A stretch of 64,000 bases of DNA from Clostridium sp. (GTDB taxonomy: Bacteria; Bacillota; Clostridia; Lachnospirales; Lachnospiraceae), in assembly GCA_023664605.1 (NCBI GenBank), contig JAMPFF010000007.1, positions 27,968-91,967 of the forward strand, in the 5' to 3' direction. This document shows, piece by piece, positions 39,389 to 48,688 of the stretch. The notes under the pieces were generated by a model, which made no database searches, was not told where the DNA came from, and saw only the letters and a program-made list of their open reading frames with translations. The translations under genes and the position numbers were made by a program. The first letter of the stretch is position 1; each line of letters begins with the position of its first letter.

Positions 39389-40147
39389 ATGATGAAAGCG
39401 GTCATATTTGACTTGGATGGTACGTTATATGATTATGACGGACTGGATAAAAGAGCCGGACAGAATGTGGAAGCGTTTACCTGTAAAATGCTGGGTATCG
39501 GTGCGGATAAATTCAAAGAGGCGTATCTTTTTAGCAGAAAGGAAACCAAACGGCAGTTATCGGACTTTGGAGCGGGACACAACAGATTGTTGTATTTTCA
39601 GAAAATGCTGGAATATCTGGACGTTTCGCCGATGCCCTTATCTTTACGGATATATGATGAATACTGGAATACTTTTTTGCAGAATATGACGCTTTTTCCA
39701 GGGGCAAAAGAGGTTATCGGCTATTTAAGGCAAAAGCGGATACCGATTATGATATGCACGGATTTGACGGCGCATATCCAGCATCGTAAAATAGAAGCGT
39801 TAGGAATCGCCGCGGATATTAAATATCTCGTAAGCAGCGAGGAGGCAGGCAGGGAAAAACCCGCAAAAGAGGTTTTTGATTTATGTTTGGAAAAATTAAA
39901 ACTGCCGCCGGAATATATATGGTATGTGGGAGATAATTTTGAAAAAGATATCAAAGGCGCCGCGCAGGCGGGGATGCAGCCCGTCTGGTTCCATAAGACG
40001 GCGGAATTGCCCGGCGCTGCTGTCGAGGGGAAGTTTTGGGATGAGTATACCAACCGGGAGATTTCTTATAGAGTAGTTTCTGATTATACACAGCTGTTAT
40101 CCGTGATGAAAGATATAAGGAGTAAGAATATTGTGCCTTGCGTATAG
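39389..40147 (+). CDS. HAD-superfamily phosphatase (subfamily IA)
   Basis: Soluble phosphatase of 252 aa. HAD motif I DLDGTLYDYD (nucleophile Asp8), motif II ICTDLT, motif III Lys in EKPAKEVF, and motif IV GDNFEKD are all present, with a helical cap between motifs I and II. GGAGG six bases before ATG 39389. In this locus it may dephosphorylate a sugar or polyol phosphate intermediate, which is inference from the neighbours. Confidence 0.9.
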   Translation: MMKAVIFDLDGTLYDYDGLDKRAGQNVEAFTCKMLGIGADKFKEAYLFSRKETKRQLSDFGAGHNRLLYFQKMLEYLDVSPMPLSLRIYDEYWNTFLQNMTLFPGAKEVIGYLRQKRIPIMICTDLTAHIQHRKIEALGIAADIKYLVSSEEAGREKPAKEVFDLCLEKLKLPPEYIWYVGDNFEKDIKGAAQAGMQPVWFHKTAELPGAAVEGKFWDEYTNREISYRVVSDYTQLLSVMKDIRSKNIVPCV

Positions 40148-40199
40148 CGAATTGCTTTCGCATTCAAATGTCGCAGGCTGAGAGAAAGGCATGGTTATT

Positions 40200-40907
40200 A
40201 TGATAAAATTATCGGTTGTGGTACCCTGTTATAATGAAGAGGAAAATATTCCGCTTATTCTGGAACAGTTTGAGAAAGTGATGAAGAAAAAAGAAAACGA
40301 GATAGAAGTGATTCTTGTCAATAACGGTTCTACGGATAATACCGCCGCCGTGCTGGATAAGCTTTTACCCCGCTATCCTTTTGCAAAGACGACGCTCGTG
40401 CCGGTCAATCAGGGATATGGGTATGGCATTTTACAGGGATTAAAGGAATGTCAGGGAGAATATATCGGCTGGACGCACGCGGATATGCAGACCGACCCGA
40501 AAGATATTCTAAAGGCGCTTCATATCATAGAAAGAGTCGGCGAGCCGGTTTTTGTGAAAGGAAACCGGAAAGGGCGTCCGCTTTTTGATATTTTTTTCAC
40601 AATGGGAATGAGTGTGTTTGAGACCTGTTATCTGCGTAAGCCCTTATATGATATCAATGCGCAGCCGAATTTGTTTCCAAGGACGTTTTATGAAACGTGG
40701 GAAAACCCGCCGCATGATTTTTCTCTGGATTTATACGCCTTGTATATGGCGCAGGTAAAAGGGTTAAAAGTGATTCGTTTTCCGGTGCTGTTTCCGGAGA
40801 GAATCCACGGGGAGTCGAAGTGGAATACCGGCTTAAAAGCAAAGTGGAAGTTTATTAAAAGGACTATGGAGTTTAGCGTGAAGTTAAAAAAGGGCGGACT
40901 GCGGTAG
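40200..40907 (+). CDS. Glycosyltransferase family 2 (dolichyl-phosphate-mannose-synthase-like)
   Basis: Protein of 235 aa with a GT-A fold: LSVVVPCYNEEENI, VNNGSTDNT, the DxD-like region HADMQTDP, and the catalytic-side motif ERIHGESKWN. It lacks C-terminal membrane helices. Relatives transfer a sugar from an NDP-sugar to polyprenyl phosphate, making the donor used by GT-C enzymes; two GT-C proteins flank it. ATG 40200 is chosen over 40191, which lies one base after AAAGG. Confidence 0.92.
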   Translation: MIKLSVVVPCYNEEENIPLILEQFEKVMKKKENEIEVILVNNGSTDNTAAVLDKLLPRYPFAKTTLVPVNQGYGYGILQGLKECQGEYIGWTHADMQTDPKDILKALHIIERVGEPVFVKGNRKGRPLFDIFFTMGMSVFETCYLRKPLYDINAQPNLFPRTFYETWENPPHDFSLDLYALYMAQVKGLKVIRFPVLFPERIHGESKWNTGLKAKWKFIKRTMEFSVKLKKGGLR

Positions 40908-40972
40908 GACTGTCAGATAAAACAGCCGCAGGCTGAATAAAGAAAGTACAGATTGAGAGAGAGGAAATGGAT

Positions 40973-41563
40973 ATGGAATATATAGCGCATCGGGTCAATA
41001 CGATAAAAGAACTTCGCGAGCTGCCGGCGGAATATGGAGTGGAACTGGATTTGCGGGATGATTTAAACGGCAGGATTTATATTTCCCACAATCCGTTCGA
41101 GCCGGGGGAGGACTTTGAAGAATATTGCAAAGAGTACCACCACGGCACGATAATTCTGAATGTAAAAAGTGAGCGGATTGAGCATAAAATTTTGGAATAT
41201 ATGGAAAAGTACCATATTGAAAAATACTTTTTTCTGGACTCTTCTTTTCCAATGATAAAGTTGCTGACAGATATGGGCGTAAAAGATATCGCGCTCCGTT
41301 TCAGCGAGTTGGAGGGACTTGACACTATCCGAAATATGGCGGGAAAAGCGGATTGGGTCTGGGTGGACTGCTTTACGAAGATACCGTTAGAACAGGAAAG
41401 CTACCGGGAATTAAAGGCTCTCGGTTATAAATTGTGCTTTGTTTCGCCGGAGTTGGAGGGACAGGAGGAAAAGCTGCCCGCCTATAAAAAGTATCTGGAA
41501 GAGCAGGGCTTTATATTCGACGCCGTTTGTACGAAGAGCTACCATATCAAAGACTGGAGGTAA
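40973..41563 (+). CDS. Glycerophosphodiester phosphodiesterase-like protein
   Basis: Protein of 196 aa (198 if it starts at ATG 40967). IAHRVNT near the start, GVELDLRDD and ISHNPFEP correspond to the His, Glu/Asp and His positions of the GDPD/PLC-like TIM-barrel family, but the domain is shorter than standard GDPD (about 250 aa) and no signal peptide is present. It may hydrolyse or transfer a phosphodiester group in the pathway of this locus. GAGAGAGG precedes the start. Confidence 0.68.
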   Translation: MEYIAHRVNTIKELRELPAEYGVELDLRDDLNGRIYISHNPFEPGEDFEEYCKEYHHGTIILNVKSERIEHKILEYMEKYHIEKYFFLDSSFPMIKLLTDMGVKDIALRFSELEGLDTIRNMAGKADWVWVDCFTKIPLEQESYRELKALGYKLCFVSPELEGQEEKLPAYKKYLEEQGFIFDAVCTKSYHIKDWR

Positions 41564-41572
41564 AGGCTGCTG

Positions 41573-43183
41573 ATGAATGGTGAGACAAAGAAAAAAATCG
41601 GCATGGCGGCGGCAGTGCTTGCGACATTGATTGCCGGTATTCTTGTTTTTTATAAACACTGGCAGTTTGAACTGCCGGGTTATCCGAATGTGGACGAGCT
41701 GTTGTCGTTAGATTGCATTCATGCACTGTTAAATCAACATATTTATGCGGGAGATATTTACATACTGGATTTTTTCCGCTATCCGCATCTGACATTTTAT
41801 TATGCGCTGCTGGGGTTCCGTATCATGAGCAGGATATTAAGCGGATGGGATACGGATAGCCTGATACGGTTCGTTATCTGCGGAACCGCCCTGCTTTCCA
41901 ACGTGTGCGTATATTTTACGCTCCGTAAAATAACGGGCAGCAGGAAATGGGCGTATATCGGGTTTGCGCTTTCGGTTTTTTCTTTGTATAGTTTTTCCTA
42001 TTTGTATTATACCGGGCCGGATACGATGATGTATGCGGTGGCAAATGTCATCATACTGCTTGGCACGCTGATTTATAAAGAGGAGAATGAAGAGAGAAGC
42101 GTTTATTTGTGGTATCCGCTTCTGGCAATTTGTATCGGGCTTGCGACAGCGGCGAAATATCATGGTATTTTATTCGGTCTGTTCTGGCTGGTTTTGCATA
42201 TCGCGAAAAAATACTGGAAATCGTACCGGAACAACTATCTTTTCTTTTTGAACTGCATTGTGCTTGTTCTGGTATTCTGTGTCTGCAATTATTCCATGTT
42301 TTTTAACTTTCCCCGCTTTGTCAGCGATAATCTGTACAATTTACAGCACTACGCATGGGGACATCCGGGCATCGAACATAACCTGCCGCTTTTAGGGCAT
42401 CTGGAGGCGTATGGGCTTACAAGCTACGGTATTGCCGGAGGGCTGCTGTTACTGCTCGGGATAGCCGTGATGATTTGCCGTAAGAAGTGGAAACAGCTTG
42501 CCATCTATTTGATTATGCCGGTATTTGTGATTCTTTTTTTATCCAGATATCATATTATGTTAGGGAGGAATCTTTCGCTGGTGATTCCGTTTACTTATCT
42601 TTTCTGGGTATACGGGCTGACGGCGTTAGAGGACGGCATTAGAAAGGTCATAGAGAAAAAAGGACTGGCGAAAAGGTTATCGGCAAAAGCCGCATGGATT
42701 ATTCCGGTGGTCGTGGCGATTATGGTGTTGATAAATATTTTTGCCGCGGTAAACACATATCGCTATGAGCTGACATATACACAGATAATACCATGGATAG
42801 AGGAAAATATCCCGGAGGGCGCAACGTTCTATGTGACATCCTATGCGCCCATTCTGGATACGGAAAAATATCATATCATAGATATCGGGGAAGAATTTGC
42901 CAAACTGCCGAACACTTTGGCGGAAGATGAATATTATATAGAGGTGGAGTACGCAACGAAATATTTCAGCCAGCAAAAAGACTATCTGATAATGCAGGGT
43001 GGCGATATGTATCCCGAATTAAAAGCCGCTTATGAGAATAAATTGAGCGGTTATACGCCGCTGCAGTCCAGCAGGGGCATTACCTACGGAAAAGAATGGA
43101 AATTCCGGGTCGGATATTTTGATATATTCCGCTATTCCCCGAAAGAATATGGGGTAGGGCCGACGATATCAGTATATCATTAG
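41573..43183 (+). CDS. GT-C-type membrane glycosyltransferase (PMT/GT39-like)
   Basis: Protein of 536 aa with about eleven hydrophobic segments. The first outer loop carries YPNVDELLSLD, matching the acidic catalytic motif of polyprenyl-phosphate-sugar-dependent transferases, and HLTFYYALL follows. The C-terminal 120 residues after the last helix (about 395) form an outer soluble domain. It follows the GDPD-like gene by 9 nt and ends the locus before a bidirectional terminator. Confidence 0.88.
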   Translation: MNGETKKKIGMAAAVLATLIAGILVFYKHWQFELPGYPNVDELLSLDCIHALLNQHIYAGDIYILDFFRYPHLTFYYALLGFRIMSRILSGWDTDSLIRFVICGTALLSNVCVYFTLRKITGSRKWAYIGFALSVFSLYSFSYLYYTGPDTMMYAVANVIILLGTLIYKEENEERSVYLWYPLLAICIGLATAAKYHGILFGLFWLVLHIAKKYWKSYRNNYLFFLNCIVLVLVFCVCNYSMFFNFPRFVSDNLYNLQHYAWGHPGIEHNLPLLGHLEAYGLTSYGIAGGLLLLLGIAVMICRKKWKQLAIYLIMPVFVILFLSRYHIMLGRNLSLVIPFTYLFWVYGLTALEDGIRKVIEKKGLAKRLSAKAAWIIPVVVAIMVLINIFAAVNTYRYELTYTQIIPWIEENIPEGATFYVTSYAPILDTEKYHIIDIGEEFAKLPNTLAEDEYYIEVEYATKYFSQQKDYLIMQGGDMYPELKAAYENKLSGYTPLQSSRGITYGKEWKFRVGYFDIFRYSPKEYGVGPTISVYH

Positions 43184-43343
43184 AATTTATTTAGTATTTT
43201 TAGAAATCCTTTATAAATATGTCATAGTTTGGACATAAATAAATGATATGATAGATTTATCATTTAGATAATCAAATAGCGAATGAAGCTGTGGGGTTGT
43301 TTCTTAAATGTATTCGGTTCTAACAGCTTCGACAAAAAACAAT

Positions 43344-43375
43344 GCCGCTTTCCGAGGAATGGGAAGCGGCTTTTT
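43344..43375. terminator. Bidirectional terminator
   Basis: GCCGCTTTCC (43344-43353) pairs with GGGAAGCGGC (43361-43370), 10 bp around a 7-nt loop, with TTTTT on the plus strand and, on the minus strand, ATTGTTTTTTG. It lies between convergent genes. Confidence 0.88.
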
Positions 43376-43379
43376 AATA

Positions 43380-44054
43380 TTACACCAAAAACTCTTTCAA
43401 CAGGGATTCCAGCTCTTTCGCCTCCGTATGGGAAAGAACCGGATTTTCCTGTTTACCCGGCTTGTCCGCAGATGCGGCGCCGGGCTCTTTTTTTGCGTCT
43501 GTTTCCATATCCTCTACCAGCTTTAAGTCGAGCGTGGTCTGCTCCATGCGGCTTGCGAGATGGTTTTCCAGATAATCTATCAGATTTGTGCGTAGCATCT
43601 TGGTCTTTCCGGCGACGTCCACCAGAGAGGAAATTGCAAAATAGCAGTATAATCCCAAAAAACTGATGATATAATAAGGAATAATATAAATAACGGATTC
43701 GTCCAGCATGATGCCTTTGCAGGCGCCGATGCCGGAAATAAGGACGGATAACAGGACAAGCTGTCCGGAAAGGTGTTTTAGCGTATTGAGCGAGATGCCG
43801 TGTACTTTTATTTTATTCAGATACTTGTCCACAAAAACGGGAATATTGGAAATACCCTCATGAAGCTTACAACAGCTTGAAAACTTTAATTTTAGCTGCT
43901 GTAAGGATTTATTGGAAGTGGAAGCCATATTTTCGGTTTCCCGGATAAGTTTATGGCATAGCACACCCATGCTGATTTGGCATATGATACTTAAGGATAA
44001 TAAAATCAGAGTAGGAATCATAAATTCCGGATGTTGAAATAAAATCTGCAGCAT
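43380..44054 (-). CDS. Membrane protein of unknown function
   Basis: Protein of 224 aa, family not recognised. One hydrophobic segment at residues 12-33, a cytoplasmic-like helical region with KLHEGISNIPVFVDKYL, then two hydrophobic segments (about 95-140) and a charged C-terminal tail of 75 residues. RBS AAAGGAAG before ATG 44054. It stands alone between two other transcription units. The following 230 nt to the TSCPD gene show nothing else I can identify. Confidence 0.7.
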   Translation of the reverse strand: MLQILFQHPEFMIPTLILLSLSIICQISMGVLCHKLIRETENMASTSNKSLQQLKLKFSSCCKLHEGISNIPVFVDKYLNKIKVHGISLNTLKHLSGQLVLLSVLISGIGACKGIMLDESVIYIIPYYIISFLGLYCYFAISSLVDVAGKTKMLRTNLIDYLENHLASRMEQTTLDLKLVEDMETDAKKEPGAASADKPGKQENPVLSHTEAKELESLLKEFLV

Positions 44055-44285
44055 ACAAACACTTCCTTTGAAAATTCTTTTTTACAAGTTCTATTATAAG
44101 CAGGCCGGAAAAGAATCTCAATCGCCCGAAGCATGTAAGGCATCAACAAATTTCTTCTTTTTTATAGGTAAATTGTGACAGGGGATGTAAGATTCGGGGG
44201 ATTTTAGTCGCTTAGGACTGGAAACTGTGACGGATTTGTGGTATAGTGAGAACAATGATTTGTAATAATCCGGGAGGTAGAAGTT

Positions 44286-44534
44286 ATGATATATAAACCG
44301 CAGGGAGTATGTTCCAATGCCATTGATATTGAAGTAAAGGACGGCGTTATCAAATATGTTGAATTTACGGGCGGCTGCAACGGTAATTTGCAGGGGATTT
44401 CCAGTTTGGTAACAGATATGAAAATAGAGGACGCCATCCGCAAACTGAAAGGGATAAAATGCGGATTTAAAAACACATCCTGCCCCGACCAGCTTGCATG
44501 TGCATTGGAGAAAATTGCAGAAGGCGCAAATTGA
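44286..44534 (+). CDS. TSCPD-domain protein (TIGR03905 family)
   Basis: Small protein of 82 aa with the eponymous motif NTSCPDQLACALEK near the C-terminus and GGCNGNLQGISSLV in the middle. The same domain occurs at the C-terminus of vitamin-B12-dependent ribonucleotide reductases, but the free-standing form has no established role. Its cysteines (in GVCSN, GGCNG, IKCGF, TSCPD, LACAL) suggest metal binding. RBS GGGAGG. Confidence 0.88.
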   Translation: MIYKPQGVCSNAIDIEVKDGVIKYVEFTGGCNGNLQGISSLVTDMKIEDAIRKLKGIKCGFKNTSCPDQLACALEKIAEGAN

Positions 44535-44572
44535 TTCCGATATAATCTATTTGTTTAGGAGGCTTCTCTTGC

Positions 44573-45655
44573 ATGGATAAGAAAATTGTATTAACCGGCG
44601 GCGGTACTGCCGGACATGTAACGCCCAATATTGCTTTGATTCCCAAGTTAAAAGAGTTGGGCTATGAAATTTCCTATATGGGTTCCTATGATGGAATAGA
44701 AAAAAAATTAATTGAGGATTTCGATATCCCCTATTATGGAATTGCAACAGGGAAATTCCGCAGATATTTTGACCCGAAAAACTTTTCCGACCCGTTCCGC
44801 GTATTAAAGGGAATGTCGGAGGCAAAAAAGTATTTAAGAGAAATTAAACCGGACGTCGTTTTTTCCAAAGGCGGATTTGTCAGCGTACCGGTTGTGCGGG
44901 CCGCAGCTTCTTTGAAGATTCCCTGTATTGTGCATGAATCGGACATGACACCGGGGTTAGCCAATAAACTTTGTATTCCGGTTGCGAAAAAAGTATGCTG
45001 CAATTTTCCGGAAACGTTTAAACTACTGCCTGCCGAGAAAGCAATTTTAACGGGTTCACCGATTCGGGAAGAGTTATTAAAGGGAAATAAGGAGGCGGCT
45101 TATCGGTTATGCGGCTTTGATGCGTCAAGACCCGTCGTCATGGTAATCGGCGGAAGCCTTGGCTCGGCAGCAATCAATCAGGCGGTCAGAGACGCCCTGC
45201 CGCAGCTTTTGGAAGACTTTCAGGTTGTCCACATATGTGGAAAAGAAAAGGTGGATAATCTGCTTTTGACAACAAAAGGATATAAACAGTTTGAATATAT
45301 AAAATCGGAATTAAAGGATATTTTTGCCATGGCGGATGTTGTTATTTCCAGAGCCGGGGCAAACGCCATCAATGAGCTGCTTGCATTGAAAAAGCCGAAT
45401 CTTCTGATTCCGTTACCGTCCGCGAGCAGCCGCGGCGACCAGATTCTCAATGCCAAATCTTTTGAGGCGCAGGGATTCAGTATCGTAGTGGATGAGGATG
45501 ATTTGACAACAAAGCTTTTAGTAGAGAAAGTGCAGGAGCTTTACTTTACGAGGCTTACCTATATAGACGCTATGGGCAAAAGCTCACAAAGAGATGCAAT
45601 CGCCACGATTACAGCGGTCATCGAAGAGGTGGCGGCAGGAGGAAAAGACAAATAA
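44573..45655 (+). CDS. murG: UDP-N-acetylglucosamine--undecaprenyl-PP-MurNAc-pentapeptide transferase MurG
   Basis: GT28 enzyme of 360 aa that adds GlcNAc to lipid I on the inner membrane face. GGGTAGHVTPNIAL loop near the start, FSKGGFVSVPVV, HESDMTPGLANK, GGSLGSAAINQAV and SRAGANAINELL are all present. It is outside the usual mur/dcw cluster, which is common in Clostridia; a second copy elsewhere is possible. AGGAGG precedes the ATG. Confidence 0.93.
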   Translation: MDKKIVLTGGGTAGHVTPNIALIPKLKELGYEISYMGSYDGIEKKLIEDFDIPYYGIATGKFRRYFDPKNFSDPFRVLKGMSEAKKYLREIKPDVVFSKGGFVSVPVVRAAASLKIPCIVHESDMTPGLANKLCIPVAKKVCCNFPETFKLLPAEKAILTGSPIREELLKGNKEAAYRLCGFDASRPVVMVIGGSLGSAAINQAVRDALPQLLEDFQVVHICGKEKVDNLLLTTKGYKQFEYIKSELKDIFAMADVVISRAGANAINELLALKKPNLLIPLPSASSRGDQILNAKSFEAQGFSIVVDEDDLTTKLLVEKVQELYFTRLTYIDAMGKSSQRDAIATITAVIEEVAAGGKDK

Positions 45656-45689
45656 CTTTAAAGCCTTATGAGGAAGCGGGGATAACCAG

Positions 45690-46001
45690 ATGACAAAAGA
45701 AGAATATGCTTTAATAGAAGAACAGATGAAAAAAAGAGCGGCAAAAGGTTATTTCGTAAGAGATTTGGAAAAAGACCGCGTATACTGTCCGAAAGGGGAA
45801 ATTCTGCGCAGAAAAGCCGTAAAGAAAAGCGGCGAGGTGCGCTATGCAAACAAGATGGCGTGCAAACAGTGTGAAGTCAGAGAGAAGTGTACAAGGTCGC
45901 CGTGGAAAGAAGTGGATTTTCCGGACGGAGTAAAAGAAGCAAGGAATTTAAACTGGCTGAAAGCAAAAGAGGGCGCCGCAAAGACGAAAAAGAAAGCATA
46001 A
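45690..46001 (+). CDS. Small Cys-rich protein resembling the middle domain of IS1182-type transposases
   Basis: Protein of 103 aa. The core (about 20-75) has VYCPKGEIL, then Gly and Tyr residues, then CKQCEVREKCTRS. This spacing matches the Cys-rich segment found inside IS1182-family DDE transposases. No DDE catalytic regions, inverted repeats or other transposase pieces flank it, and it has its own RBS and intact frame, so it may be a domesticated fragment with a metal-binding or nucleic-acid-binding role. The assignment is by recollection of the motif. Confidence 0.65.
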   Translation: MTKEEYALIEEQMKKRAAKGYFVRDLEKDRVYCPKGEILRRKAVKKSGEVRYANKMACKQCEVREKCTRSPWKEVDFPDGVKEARNLNWLKAKEGAAKTKKKA

Positions 46002-46013
46002 CAAGGTACATGA

Positions 46014-46036
46014 GGGAGAATGCAAAGCATTCTCCC
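46014..46036. terminator. Short-loop palindrome between convergent genes
   Basis: GGGAGAATGC (46014-46023) and GCATTCTCCC (46027-46036) form a perfect 10-bp stem with loop AAA, followed by TGTTTTTATT. It probably terminates the upstream plus-strand gene. The arm GGAGAATGC is the same as in a hairpin after pgi at 59124-59144. Confidence 0.65.
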
Positions 46037-46045
46037 AATGTGTTT

Positions 46046-48688
46046 TTATTCATTTTCCCGCAGTCTTTCCACGATGCTTTGTCGTTTAATTTTCCGCCAG
46101 GCAAAAAGCGGCGTAAGGGCGGCTACGATTAAAAGCAGCGGCAGCATAATAAAAAACGGAAGTATCTGAAACTGATAGCTGAAAGCGGAAATAACGTCGT
46201 TTAAAGCGCTTAGGATAAACCGGGATAAAACGCTTCCCAAAACGAAACTGATAATAATGGCAACGGCGACATAGCTGACGCCCTCATAAATCAATACTTT
46301 CTGCAGCTGCGCCTGCGTCATGCCGATACTCTGCAGCATGGCAAACTCCTGTTTTCTGGAAATGATTTCCGTTACCATCGCATTGATAAAATTCAAAATA
46401 GCGATTAAGCCAACCACTGCCGCAAGCGTCGTGCCGACAGCCGCAATAACCATCGTCATATTCTCAAAGGATTCCCGCAGCGTATCCATAGAGATATACC
46501 CCATCATGGCGTGGGCGTCGGAATAAGATTCTATCGCCTGTGCGAACGCTGCCTGTTTATCATCCTCTATCTGATAAGATACGGAGAAACAATGGCATCT
46601 ATCGGAGTTATCAAACGTCAATTCCGACAATGGCAGGATAACGTCGCAGTGATTGGGATAATAGAAAGGCAGATTCATGCTGCTTGGACGTCCAACAATA
46701 GCCATAACTTCATATTCTTTTGTGAGAAGATTTTCATAACGGACGTCAATGGGGTCTCCCGCTTCGTCCGTAATGGCATAAGATTCGGAATCATCCGTAA
46801 AAAAATCTATGCTTACTTTATCCCCCGGATGGTAAACATGCTCATCCGCCGGAATAAAATCATCGCTGCCTAACATTTGTGTCAGCAGGACATAATCGCC
46901 GCTTAAAAATTTATCTATGTCCAGACTGCCCTCCAGTACGGTCAACTGGGAGAGAAGTTCTTCGCTATAGCCGTAAAAGTTGTGTCCCAGCTGTTCTTCA
47001 CCCCGCAGCATTCTATCCAGTGTGTGGCTTGTGTATGAGTCACGCCAAAGCCTGCCCTCCGCGTCCAGTTTCCGGAATTGTTCCATCGCTTTTTCATTCA
47101 TGTTTAGAAAACAAGTATAGCGGAACCACATTTCCGTCCGGCTTTCAATGCCCTCCTGACTGTCCGCTAACGCAAGATATTCAGGCTCGATATCATATTC
47201 GTTTGTTTTTGCATCGGCGGTAAAATTCACATTGCCAAGCTGGAAGTCTCCTGCAATCCGTCCCTCTAAATAAGACTCTATTTGGAAACTTTGCACACCT
47301 GTCACAACAATGGCAAGCAAAATAATACTGAAAGAAATTGCGCTTATTACGACTATGGTAGTGCGCCTGCTTCGTCCAAGGTTAGATAACGCCATGGAAA
47401 CTGCGCTGAACCGGCTGCTTTTTTTCTTCTTTTTGGAAGCGCCTTTTTTCATATTACTGACTTCCGTATACTTCACAGCTTCGATGGGGGAAACGCTTCC
47501 GGCGATTTTCCCCGGTTTCCGGCAGCTTAAAAAAACAGTCAGACCGCAGAAGAGTACGCTGAATATCGGAATCCAGACGTTAAAATGCAAAGACGCGGAA
47601 GCGCCTGAAAAATCTCCGATACTTGATACAAGCGGCAGAGCAAATTTCCCGATACAAAAGCCGATAAGAATACCGACAGGAATGCCGATAATTGACAAAA
47701 CGGCGGCTTGGCGCAGTAACAGTCTGCGAATCTGTTTTTTCGTCGTGCCGATAGTCTTTAATAAGCCATAAAACCTGATATCGTTGATAACGGAAATCTG
47801 AAAAATATTATAAATAATCAGATACCCCGTTATCAAAATAATTATAACCGCGCCAAGAAGAACCATAACGCTGAGCATATCAATCGATTCCACGCGGTTT
47901 CCCATATATGCCCAGTTGACGCCGTAACGCAGTTCGGTATCCGGGTCGTATCCGGCGTTTTGGATGACTGTCCGGATTTTATCTTCCAGATTGGAAGCGT
48001 TATCAAAAAAGATATTGACGGCATATAACCCTGCATTGGCGTCGTCCGGATGCTCTTCTCCCCAGGCAAGAAAATCATCGTCAGTCAAAGAACCTTTTAA
48101 TTTCGTCCAGTAACTTTCCGACAGGCACAGTTCACTGGCATGGGAAACATAGTCGCCCTGATACCATCCGCTTACGATAAATTCCTCTTCTATTGTTTCT
48201 CCCATAAAAGTAAAAGTAATGGGGACTTTCTCACTCAGCGCATGGGGAAGATGCAGTTCATCGAAAATAAAAGTATCTACGACAATTTCGTTTTCCGCGG
48301 CGGGAAGCCGTCCTTCTTCCAATGTAATAAACATAGTATCCAGTGTTTTTTCATCGGGAACATAGCGAAGCTCTGCCTGCCGTTTTAAAATATTATCCGC
48401 CATGCCTATATAAATGTTATAAGAACTTGACTTTACCATCGGGTCGGCGATAACTTTCTCATACTGCTCTTTCGTAGCCGCTTTTAATCCTGCGTGCATT
48501 TTTGTGCCGACTTCGCGCATCGTGCTTTCCTGCGTCATCTGAATAATGCCGCTTGTTAAAGAAAAGACGGCGGTAAAAAGGATTCCCGTCAGCATAATCG
48601 CCACAATGGCAAAAATATTTCTCATACGGTTATTCTGCAGACTGCGGCGGGAAAGTTTACGGATAGAGGCGCCGTTATTATTTATCAT
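46046..48688 (-). CDS. FtsX/MacB-type ABC transporter permease
   Basis: Permease of 880 aa with two FtsX-type modules: a first helix near residue 25, a large outer domain, three helices with GLLKTIGTTKKQIRRLLLRQ, and a repeat of the same layout in the second half ending with the sister motif FAMLQSIGMTQAQLQKVLIY. The start at ATG 48688 (MINNNG) has AAAGGAGG; it overlaps the ATPase gene by 11 nt. It likely works by mechanotransmission in export of antimicrobial peptides or lipids. Confidence 0.92.
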   Translation of the reverse strand: MINNNGASIRKLSRRSLQNNRMRNIFAIVAIMLTGILFTAVFSLTSGIIQMTQESTMREVGTKMHAGLKAATKEQYEKVIADPMVKSSSYNIYIGMADNILKRQAELRYVPDEKTLDTMFITLEEGRLPAAENEIVVDTFIFDELHLPHALSEKVPITFTFMGETIEEEFIVSGWYQGDYVSHASELCLSESYWTKLKGSLTDDDFLAWGEEHPDDANAGLYAVNIFFDNASNLEDKIRTVIQNAGYDPDTELRYGVNWAYMGNRVESIDMLSVMVLLGAVIIILITGYLIIYNIFQISVINDIRFYGLLKTIGTTKKQIRRLLLRQAAVLSIIGIPVGILIGFCIGKFALPLVSSIGDFSGASASLHFNVWIPIFSVLFCGLTVFLSCRKPGKIAGSVSPIEAVKYTEVSNMKKGASKKKKKSSRFSAVSMALSNLGRSRRTTIVVISAISFSIILLAIVVTGVQSFQIESYLEGRIAGDFQLGNVNFTADAKTNEYDIEPEYLALADSQEGIESRTEMWFRYTCFLNMNEKAMEQFRKLDAEGRLWRDSYTSHTLDRMLRGEEQLGHNFYGYSEELLSQLTVLEGSLDIDKFLSGDYVLLTQMLGSDDFIPADEHVYHPGDKVSIDFFTDDSESYAITDEAGDPIDVRYENLLTKEYEVMAIVGRPSSMNLPFYYPNHCDVILPLSELTFDNSDRCHCFSVSYQIEDDKQAAFAQAIESYSDAHAMMGYISMDTLRESFENMTMVIAAVGTTLAAVVGLIAILNFINAMVTEIISRKQEFAMLQSIGMTQAQLQKVLIYEGVSYVAVAIIISFVLGSVLSRFILSALNDVISAFSYQFQILPFFIMLPLLLIVAALTPLFAWRKIKRQSIVERLRENE

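Noticed and set aside
45690-46001. Complete insertion sequence
   Set aside because: No DDE residues, no terminal inverted repeats and no target duplication around the 103-aa gene.
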